A DNA stretch of 64,000 bases from the NCBI GenBank assembly GCA_017311185.1, contig JAESUZ010002383.1:1550001-1614000 (forward strand). Reading direction: 5' to 3'. Positions 60,901 to 64,000 of the stretch are shown here, piece by piece. Made by a program: the position numbers and the translations under genes. Under the pieces are notes generated by a model, which worked only from the letters and a program-made list of their open reading frames with translations, made no database searches and was not told the origin of the DNA. This DNA comes from Proteles cristata cristata. Taxonomy: Eukaryota; Chordata; Mammalia; Carnivora; Hyaenidae. Each line of letters starts with the position of its first letter. The stretch's first letter is position 1.

Positions 60901-63085
60901 TCTCTGACCCTCCCCTGCTCACGCTGTCTCTCTCTCTCTGTGTGTTTCAGAAATAAATAAAATATTAATTTTTTTTTAAGATTTGTGCACTTTATATATA
61001 ACTTATAAGTCAATAAACAAAGAAATGTCTCTTAACTGACTAGGAGAAAAACATGTATAATATACGTAACAAAGGATTTATACCGATCTAAAATATGAAA
61101 CACTACTATAAATCAATAAGGACAGAAACCTCAATGAAAAATGATAGGCCAATCAAAGGAAAAGATGGCCAACAAACATATTAAATGATGCTTCAGCTCA
61201 TGAAAACTCAGGGAAAACAATTTAGAACACTGAGATACTACTTTTGCCCACCATATTGTCTAAAATTTATTTGAATGATGTTAACTATAAAAAAAATTAA
61301 GTATGAATGTAAGTTCTATGAGTGTAAGAAACCTTACTGTCAAGTTTATTGCTAAATTCTCAAGTTCTAGAACACTAATTGGTATATATTAGGCACTAAA
61401 TAAATACTTGTGCAAGGAAGAAAGGGAGAAGGGTAAACTGAGTAAAGTATTTCCTTATTCCTATACATTCACCATTGACTAAAGTATAAAATAGGTGCAG
61501 CCTTTTTGAGGAGCAAATTTGTAACTTGTATATCTGCTTATCTAGCAATTCCATTTATTTTCTTCCTTATGAAACACTCAAATGTGAACACAAAATATGT
61601 GAGAAACTACAGGAATTTGTACTGTAGCACTGTAATAGCAAAAATTAGCAATAACATCTACTGTGCATCAAGAAGGAAATGGTTAAATAAACTATGGTTC
61701 TTCAATGCCATGGAATATTACACAGTAAATTAAAAAGAAATAAAGTGGATCTACAGGTATTTACATGGAAAGATCTCCAAGAGATATTAAGTTAAACAAA
61801 AAGTTGATTAATGCACACATTTAAAAACAAACCAAAAACATCCACAAAACTATGTATCATATGTATACACATATGTGTACATCAATGCATAGTATCAGGT
61901 ATAAGAAACTGTAAACGATAATAGAGGTTACTGCTAGAGATGAGAGTTGAATTAGTGGGCAGTGGCTTTTACTTCTAGGTTGGGTTTTTGACAATAAAAT
62001 GTATTCATGTTATTTACGCAAAAACAGCCCCCAAAAAACTATTGTTATTCCTGAGGCATTGTGTTGTTTCTGTTCTACTTCCTAATGTGTAAAATGGCTT
62101 CAAACTATATTTTTGAACAGATAAAACTAATCACATAAATTAAAGGATTTTTACTTTTTTTCTTTCTCTCCTATTTTTGGGTTTTTTTTTAAACACCTGT
62201 GTACTTGCCACTTAGTTCAAGAAATAACCAATCACCTTAACATAAGGAACTATCTCAATTTCAGAAATGGGAATACCTGAAAGCCTGACAGTTGATTTGA
62301 ATTTCAAATCTTAGATCTTTGAACAAAGATTGTTTAAAGAATTGCTCCTATCCACAGCAATCATTTCCTACTAGGATGAAGAGATGAACAACAAAATAAA
62401 AACAACCAAAACTTAAAGAGCCAGTGCATATCCTACCTGGGTCACTGGAATGTAGAGCGGTTCTCCATTATGCAGCAGTGTGAGTTTTCCATGCTGATGT
62501 AGTCGTCCTTCAGGTTTTAAACTTGCCGTCTCCTTAGGTCCTCCTTTCTTGCCACTCTCTTGTCCATTTCCTTTAAGTTCTTCAGTATCACTTAGGCATT
62601 CAAAAAATTCTTCTTCACTGTCACTCCAAGAATCCCAAGACTTTCCAACCTCTCCCTTTTCCTTATCAGTATCTTTTAGATTATCTGGCCCTAGCTGGTC
62701 TCCAGCTTTTCCAGCATCCCCTGGATACGTATCTGAAGTATTTGTCTTTCTCCCCTCATCACGGGCCTTCTTTCTTTCAATACAACAATTTAACATCTTA
62801 AGAAAACAGAAACAGCATTTACATTTAAATTAGCTACAATTAAACAAAAACGTACACACTTCTTCAATATTTAATTTGCCTTTCCATCCCTTCCCTGGAC
62901 TCCGACAGTGACTGTAGTAAGTAACCAACAGCAGCATGATGAGAATAGTGTATAATCCATTATTATATTTAATATTAGAATAAGCTCCAATTAAGACCAT
63001 ATTTAGACACTGTCATTGAGAAATCTTTACCTGTAGTTTCTGATGTAGTAAACAACATCTTAGGTCTGGGGGTCCACTTGCTAAT
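26044..63085 (-). CDS. RAB3GAP1: RAB3GAP1, C-terminal half (nine exons)
   Basis: This is the catalytic subunit of Rab3GAP. With RAB3GAP2 it stimulates GTP hydrolysis by RAB3 on synaptic and secretory vesicles, and the complex also acts as an exchange factor for RAB18 at the ER. Nine minus-strand exons join in frame: 63085-63031, 62796-62437, 51098-50961, 47321-47094, 32540-32444, 32346-32243, 32110-31995, 30272-30170 and 26280-26044. All introns are GT-AG and the exon phases agree. The exons give 478 complete codons plus one split codon, matching residues 504-981 of a 981-residue protein. Landmarks are the acidic [13 protein letters not shown] stretch, [14 protein letters not shown] carrying the catalytic Arg, and the C-terminus FSSDTSFF. 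No stop or frameshift was seen. The N-terminal half and promoter lie beyond 64000. Loss of this gene causes Warburg Micro syndrome in people and a polyneuropathy with ocular signs in dogs. Confidence 0.97.
26281..28710. other. RAB3GAP1 last intron, distal part
   Basis: About 2.4 kb of AT-rich intron in which I recognise no repeat or exon; it lacks CanSINEs. Confidence 0.5.
28719..29436 (+). mobile_element. MER2/Tigger1-type DNA transposon
   Basis: The left end CCTTGACTTACAATCAGGTT and right end ATCGTTAAGTCAGGGGCTAT, with interior ACCTATCCTACCAAACATTG, CCTACAGTTGGGCAAAAATC and GGTTTCTACTGAATAC, match the MER2 group of TcMar-Tigger elements. A SINE splits it. Confidence 0.85.
28787..29017 (+). 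mobile_element. CanSINE inside Tigger element
   Basis: Head GGGGGCACCTGAGTGGCTC. Duplicated target AAAATATCCTAAATTG (28772-28787) reappears with one change at about 29018-29033. Confidence 0.92.
30170..30272 (-). CDS. RAB3GAP1: RAB3GAP1 exon, residues ~869-903
   Basis: This 103-base exon has acceptor CCCCTAG and donor GTATGT. Its first base completes Arg, followed by [19 protein letters not shown] (read by eye on the minus strand), [15 protein letters not shown]. The last codon AGG is followed directly by the donor, so the next exon starts in phase 0. Confidence 0.92.
30658..30731. repeat. TG/CA inverted repeat, Z-DNA type
   Basis: Bases 30678-30722 alternate purine and pyrimidine perfectly for 45 bp. 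The centre GCGTGTGTGCACACACGC is a perfect palindrome. Outer arms TCTTTTAAG and CTTAAAAGA extend the inverted symmetry. Confidence 0.9.
30885..31114 (+). mobile_element. SINEC_Fc, young
   Basis: A near-consensus felid SINE with a perfect 20-bp duplication AGAAATGATTCCCTTGATTA (30864-30883 and 31115-31134). It lies in a RAB3GAP1 intron, antisense to the gene. Confidence 0.96.
31135..31994. other. RAB3GAP1 intron, no recognised feature
   Basis: Unique-looking intron sequence between the young SINE and the exon at 31995. Confidence 0.5.
31995..32110 (-). CDS. RAB3GAP1: RAB3GAP1 exon, residues ~831-869
   Basis: This 116-base exon has acceptor CTGTTAG and donor GTAATT. It encodes [19 protein letters not shown], then [19 protein letters not shown], and ends two bases into an Arg codon. 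The Glu/Lys-rich end is predicted by eye to be helical or coiled coil. Confidence 0.95.
32243..32346 (-). CDS. RAB3GAP1: RAB3GAP1 exon, residues ~796-830
   Basis: This 104-base exon has acceptor AAAACAG and donor GTAAGT. It completes the split Glu codon, then encodes [34 protein letters not shown]. The reading frame continues from the exon before and returns to phase 0 at its end. Confidence 0.95.
32444..32540 (-). CDS. RAB3GAP1: RAB3GAP1 exon, residues ~764-796
   Basis: This 97-base exon has acceptor CTTCAG and donor GTAAAT. It encodes [20 protein letters not shown] and then [12 protein letters not shown], ending one base into a Glu codon. It is the first of three exons packed into 546 bases, with introns of only 97 and 132 bases between them. 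Confidence 0.96.
33125..33351 (-). mobile_element. SINEC_Fc, left member of tandem pair
   Basis: A complete young reverse SINE, from a T-rich tail to CACCCAGGCGCCC. Its head abuts the tail of the next reverse SINE without intervening unique sequence. Confidence 0.93.
33352..33570 (-). mobile_element. CanSINE, right member of tandem pair
   Basis: A second complete reverse SINE ending CACCCAGGCGCCCC. It lacks the CTAG before the tail found in the left copy, so it belongs to a different subtype or age. Confidence 0.92.
33761..34498. other. Large RAB3GAP1 intron, old repeat debris
   Basis: Bases 33880-34480 resemble diverged LINE 3' sequence in reverse, but the family is not certain. No exon was seen. 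Confidence 0.35.
34512..34720 (+). mobile_element. CanSINE
   Basis: Head CAGGTGCCTGGGTAGCTCAG, tail CGAAATAAATAAACTT. TTCCTCCACTGA repeats at both flanks. Confidence 0.9.
35091..35147. repeat. (TA)n microsatellite
   Basis: A self-complementary tract of TATATATA and CATATATA units, 57 bp, liable to form cruciforms. Confidence 0.92.
35341..35547 (-). mobile_element. SINEC_Fc, young
   Basis: A reverse felid SINE with a perfect 16-bp duplication CTAATCAAATATTTTT (35325-35340 and 35548-35563). Confidence 0.95.
36309..36529 (-). mobile_element. CanSINE
   Basis: A reverse SINE with near-perfect duplicated target TCAATTTCCTTAGTTTTT at 36290-36307, repeated with one change at 36530-36547. Confidence 0.93.
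36937..37151 (-). mobile_element. SINEC_Fc, young
   Basis: A reverse felid SINE with a perfect 13-bp duplication TGCATACTGTACT (36924-36936 and 37152-37164). Confidence 0.95.
37496..38779. other. Large RAB3GAP1 intron, unassigned
   Basis: AT-rich sequence without a recognised repeat or exon, apart from a C-run at about 38516-38529 and short TATA/CATA stretches near 38280-38300. Confidence 0.4.
38872..39000. repeat. Source arm of a local inverted duplication
   Basis: Old LINE-1 sequence whose reverse complement is found at 39765-39899 with only one substitution and one 6-base insertion. Confidence 0.93.
39618..39957 (-). mobile_element. CanSINE interrupted by inverted duplication
   Basis: The SINE's tail and body occupy 39618-39768 and its head 39900-39956 (CATGACCTGAGCCAAAGTC to CACCCAGGGGCCCC). 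TTGACTTTT flanks the whole. The 135 bp between are not SINE sequence. Confidence 0.85.
39765..39899. repeat. Inserted arm of the local inverted duplication
   Basis: Reverse complement of 38872-39000, placed inside a SINE. It starts GTGAAGTACAAATGAG and ends GAAAGGGGGAGGAAAA. Confidence 0.93.
41309..41491 (+). mobile_element. CanSINE
   Basis: Head GGGTGCCTGGGTGGCTCAGC, tail CTAAACAAACAAACTT. Target sequence GGATTTTGCATTCA to its left and GGATTTGCATTCAA to its right. Confidence 0.9.
42184..42284 (-). mobile_element. Old short CanSINE
   Basis: About 100 bp, TTTTTAAATAATCTCTACACC to ATGGCCAGGCACC, the short old CanSINE form. Confidence 0.75.
42480..42617 (-). mobile_element. CanSINE, CT-region lost
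   Basis: A T-run, then AGTAGGCTCCACACCCAGCA and head GCCACCCAGGCACCCC. Confidence 0.85.
43235..44158 (-). mobile_element. Carnivore LINE-1 3' end, reverse
   Basis: Reverse 3'UTR (43250-43500) and ORF2 end (43690-44158, for example TTTTTTATGGATGAGTAATA and GGTAAATACCCAATAGTAAA). A SINE lies between them. Confidence 0.8.
43508..43676 (-). mobile_element. CanSINE in LINE-1
   Basis: A reverse SINE, TTTTAATTTTGAGAGGGAAG to CCACCCAGGTGTCCC. Confidence 0.85.
44159..45790 (-). mobile_element. Diverged reverse LINE remnants
   Basis: Bases 45050-45460 resemble upstream (ORF1/inter-ORF) sequence of an old LINE-1 in reverse. A truncated reverse SINE is at about 44428-44515. Bases 44770-44910 match the MER-type motif also seen near 6550. 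No exon was seen. Confidence 0.4.
45798..45970. repeat. 173-bp polypyrimidine tract with (CTTT)n
   Basis: Every base is C or T on the + strand, and about 45871-45956 is nearly perfect (CTTT)n. In the RAB3GAP1 transcript direction it is pure purine (GAAA)n. Confidence 0.97.
45971..47093. other. Large RAB3GAP1 intron, 5' part
   Basis: No exon. About 46620-46990 may be an old LINE 3'UTR in reverse; the rest is unassigned. Confidence 0.35.
47094..47321 (-). CDS. RAB3GAP1: RAB3GAP1 exon with catalytic arginine, residues ~688-763
   Basis: This 228-base, phase-0 exon encodes 76 residues from AANPGC to DDTREAEK. The acceptor is TTATTTCAG and the donor GTAACT. Residue 41 of the exon is the Arg in [10 protein letters not shown] (codon CGA at 47199-47201). 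Counting back from a 981-residue C-terminus makes it Arg728, the residue reported as essential for Rab3GAP catalysis; the agreement also validates the exon model. Residue 7 is Phe (GCFLEDF), where I recall Ser in human, so check it against other carnivores. Confidence 0.97.
47322..49376. other. RAB3GAP1 intron, mostly unique
   Basis: AT-rich intron sequence without SINEs. It includes a (GTAT)n microsatellite at 48091-48138. No extra exon was recognised. Confidence 0.5.
48091..48138. repeat. (GTAT)n microsatellite
   Basis: About twelve GTAT units with two GTTT interruptions. Confidence 0.93.
49380..49588 (-). mobile_element. CanSINE
   Basis: A reverse SINE, TTTTAATCTTTATTTATTTT to GCCACCCATGCAGCCC. 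Confidence 0.9.
49996..50028. repeat. (TTTTG)n simple repeat
   Basis: Six TTTTG units. Confidence 0.93.
50077..50280 (+). mobile_element. CanSINE
   Basis: Head GGGTGCCTGGGTGGCTCAGT, tail CAAAAATAAATTAATAAATA with poly(A). Confidence 0.9.
50281..50960. other. RAB3GAP1 intron, no recognised feature
   Basis: Unique-looking intron just downstream (in transcript direction) of the exon at 50961. Confidence 0.5.
50961..51098 (-). CDS. RAB3GAP1: RAB3GAP1 exon, residues ~642-687
   Basis: This 138-base, phase-0 exon encodes 46 residues: [20 protein letters not shown], then [20 protein letters not shown], then DMESFK. The acceptor is CTTCACAG and the donor GTGGGT. It lies in the conserved catalytic region of Rab3GAP1. 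An 11.3-kb intron full of LINE and SINE insertions separates it from the exon before. Confidence 0.96.
51099..51991. other. RAB3GAP1 intron, no recognised feature
   Basis: AT-rich intron sequence without a recognised repeat. Confidence 0.5.
51992..52430 (-). mobile_element. MER20 hAT element split by a SINE
   Basis: TCCTATGCATTGTAGGATGT, then TTAGCAGCATTTATAGCCTC at the left and CCCTGGGGGGGCAAAAAATC, then TTTGAGAACCACTG at the right are MER20 in reverse. Confidence 0.85.
52148..52360 (+). mobile_element. CanSINE inside MER20
   Basis: A diverged plus-strand SINE (GGGGGTTCAGTCAGATAAAC) with an A/C-rich tail AAAAAACAAAACAGAAAAAA. Confidence 0.85.
52555..52760 (-). mobile_element. CanSINE
   Basis: A reverse SINE. 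The flanks CATCCTCAGTTTTGGAAAC and CATCCTCATTTTTGAAAC are a slightly diverged target duplication. Confidence 0.9.
53125..53295 (+). mobile_element. MIR
   Basis: It follows the MIR order: GGCACAGTGATGGGGAGTCT, CATTTCAATCCCAGCTCTAC, TTGGACAATCACTCAAGCTT. Confidence 0.8.
53655..53735 (-). mobile_element. MIR-like remnant
   Basis: TTTTACAACCCATGAAACAG, then AGGTGCAGAGATAAGTGCCC resembles the reverse MIR 3' core. Confidence 0.6.
53736..54222. other. RAB3GAP1 intron, no recognised feature
   Basis: Nothing recognised. Confidence 0.5.
54240..54467 (-). mobile_element. SINEC_Fc, young
   Basis: A reverse felid SINE. The duplication AAATTATTCAAGATTTA (54223-54239) recurs with one change at 54468-54484. 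Confidence 0.95.
54670..54752 (-). mobile_element. Internally deleted CanSINE
   Basis: Only the tail and CT-region complement (AATGTTTTATTTACTTCTGA to GGGGAGGGTCAG) remain, joined directly to the last bases of the head (GCACCCC). TGGAATATTG flanks both sides (about 54654 and 54753), so it was a complete insertion that lost its middle. Confidence 0.8.
54838..54985 (-). mobile_element. SINEC_Fc lacking its head
   Basis: The reverse SINE runs from its tail to CAGAGCCCAACGCGGGG and then changes abruptly into LINE-1. The tRNA-like head (about 80 bp) is missing. Confidence 0.9.
54987..58738 (+). mobile_element. 5'-truncated LINE-1 with dead ORF2
   Basis: The element starts inside the endonuclease domain of ORF2. 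Endonuclease motifs AGDFNTPL and [10 protein letters not shown] are present (55024-55620). The reverse transcriptase follows ([37 protein letters not shown]) and then the C-terminal Cys motif [18 protein letters not shown]. The frame is broken by a shift near 55615, another near 56766 and an in-frame TAG at 57136-57138; the active-site FADD reads FAED. A 3'UTR of about 230 bp with a G-rich tract, AATAAA and an A-rich tail ends it. There is no ORF1. It lies in a RAB3GAP1 intron, antisense to the gene. Confidence 0.95.
58740..60160 (+). mobile_element. Older LINE-1 ORF2 end
   Basis: Diverged plus-strand LINE-1, for example AAATCTAATAAAAGATATGC, AAATATGGTGTTGGAACATA and CAGCAGGTGAATGGACAAGC. It continues past SINEs to about 61010. 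Confidence 0.7.
60161..60362 (+). mobile_element. CanSINE
   Basis: Head GGGGCGCCTGGGTGGCTGTG, tail CACAAAAATAAATTTTTTTT. Confidence 0.9.
60363..60752 (+). mobile_element. Old LINE-1 3' region, continued
   Basis: GATGATGGGAATTTTCCATA and GTGGTAGCCACATGAGTTTT are typical of old L1M 3' ends. Bases 60550-60640 match the MER-type motif also seen near 6550 and 44850. Confidence 0.55.
60753..60975 (+). mobile_element. SINEC_Fc
   Basis: A plus-strand felid SINE with a duplication TAAGATTTGTGCACTT around 60736-60751 and 60977-60992. Confidence 0.94.
61030..61930 (+). mobile_element. Ancient L1M/HAL1-like 3' fragment
   Basis: CCATGGAATATTACACAGTA, and the flanking text, is the ORF2 end of an old LINE. 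It carries many stops. Confidence 0.6.
61931..62436. other. RAB3GAP1 intron next to exon 62437
   Basis: No repeat recognised. Confidence 0.5.
62437..62796 (-). CDS. RAB3GAP1: RAB3GAP1 exon with acidic linker, residues ~522-641
   Basis: This 360-base, phase-0 exon has acceptor CTTAAG and donor GTAGGA and encodes 120 residues. It starts [15 protein letters not shown] and ends LYIPVTQ. The first 50 residues are Lys/Asp/Gly-rich and look disordered. [16 protein letters not shown] at exon residues 58-73 is a dense acidic Ser patch of the kind casein kinase 2 prefers (inference). The first codon happens to be ATG but is internal, since the preceding exon joins in frame. Confidence 0.96.
63031..63085 (-). 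CDS. RAB3GAP1: RAB3GAP1 exon encoding residues ~503-521
   Basis: This 55-base exon has acceptor GATAG and donor GTAAAG. It completes a split codon and then encodes 18 residues, [11 protein letters not shown] followed by LLHQKLQ, which I recognise from RAB3GAP1. It is the most 5' exon visible. Only 234 bases of intron separate it from the next exon. Confidence 0.93.
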
Positions 63086-64000
63086 CTATCAAATAAAGTA
63101 GTGGGAAAAGCTAGTTTTAGTAAAATGAATTCAGGTATGTAAATTTCTTTTGCTACTATAAGTTTTAGCCATAATGATAAGAAACCAAAACTAGATTTAA
63201 ACAGGTAAGATAATTGAAATGGAGCAAGTAATACTAAAAGGTCAAAATTTGTTTTATCCTCCTAGTCCACATATAGTGAATATATTTTTCAAAACATAAT
63301 AACAAACCAGTAATAGCTCTCAAGCTAATAGAAACTTAAAATGTCTCTGAATCCACCTCAGGAAGTAGCTAGCATACAGTGTTTCACACTATACAAAACA
63401 GATTAGATTATATGTTCAGTTCTCAATTATTATTCTCAATATAAAAAAACACCGATCTCTACCTGGCTTTGCCATGGGAAGCTTAAACTGCCTCTTATAA
63501 ACCACTAGGTTCCCAGTAATCAGTCAAGAGATAATACAGCTAAGCAGAGACTAGCAAACTATCTGATAAAGGTATAAATATTTTTGACTCAATCACCATT
63601 TCATAATACTCACATCATAATTGTGCTTTAGTATGTGCAGATGAGCAGTGACCAATCCAATATCGAAATACACAGTAGCTATTTTATTAAGTGAAATGTC
63701 AACATAAGTTTCACAAAGAATTTACAGGCAATGTTCAATACCTGAACTTATGAACTCTAAAGATGTTTTCTCTTCAACTATAAAAATTTATGTTCACTAG
63801 AGAAGATTTAGAAAATCCACAAAATGTATAAAGAACAAAATAAAAATATTATCTTACACTCGGGGTAACTTATGTTAATACTTGGCTTTATTTCTTTTCA
63901 ATTATTTTTCTATAAATATAGAACAGCAAGACTGATAGACTTAGTGTACATAACACTATATTCTACTTTCCTGCAAATATTATGATCGTTTTCTTTGTTA
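63086..64000. other. RAB3GAP1 intron, no exon recognised
   Basis: AT-rich sequence to the window edge. I searched for an upstream exon ending in a codon split after two bases (AG for Arg) and found none I could support. Confidence 0.5.

Noticed and set aside
62413..62796. Exon start at the ATG at 62796 as a translation start
   Set aside because: The upstream exon at 63031-63085 joins it in frame and matches RAB3GAP1, so the Met is internal.
1..64000. CRISPR arrays, operons, phage or bacterial systems
   Set aside because: The window is mammalian; regular repeats are microsatellites and dispersed SINEs without spacer structure.

Overview
This is a vertebrate nuclear genome window from a carnivoran, almost certainly a cat-family (felid) species. 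About 38 tRNA-Lys-derived CanSINE copies litter both strands. Many are of the young felid type: a head reading GCGCCTGGGTGGCTTAGTCGG, a CT-rich 3' region and a CCTAGAAATAAATAAA tail. Carnivore-type LINE-1 3' ends occur as well. Nothing prokaryotic or viral is present apart from one ancient LTR remnant. The species cannot be told from the sequence.

Only one host gene is recognised: the 3' half of RAB3GAP1 (catalytic subunit of the Rab3 GTPase-activating complex), on the minus strand. Nine coding exons between 63085 and 26044 join in frame through GT-AG introns. They encode about 478 C-terminal residues (504-981 if the protein has the human length of 981), ending in a TAA stop. The arginine known as the GAP catalytic residue (Arg728 in human numbering) is encoded at 47199-47201. 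The exons form a compact cluster at 30170-32540 (four exons), isolated exons near 47.2 kb and 51.0 kb, and a pair at 62.4-63.1 kb. Introns of about 14.6, 11.3 and 3.6-3.9 kb are mostly transposon debris. The 3'UTR probably runs to about 24.5 kb.

The left 24.5 kb is intergenic. From known mammalian gene order the next gene should be the convergent ZRANB3, but no exon of it was recognised. This part holds an old reverse LINE-1 (530-5410) riddled with nested insertions, a Tigger-type DNA transposon with an internal tandem duplication, further LINE-1 pieces, L2 remnants and an MLT1 LTR.

Within the gene's introns lie a second ancient reverse LINE-1 (38.8-44.2 kb), a 3.75-kb fairly young but dead LINE-1 (54.99-58.74 kb), MER2/Tigger, MER20 and MIR remnants, a 173-bp pure polypyrimidine tract and a Z-DNA-type palindrome.

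No new gene system was found. The most unusual structures are: (i) a 129-bp inverted copy of neighbouring sequence pasted into a SINE at 39765-39899 with microhomology at its joints; (ii) young inverted SINEs flanking the three-exon cluster of RAB3GAP1; (iii) a twin-primed (5'-inverted) LINE-1; (iv) the Tigger duplication; and (v) the long polypurine/polypyrimidine tract. All family names come from recognition by eye, not from a database search.
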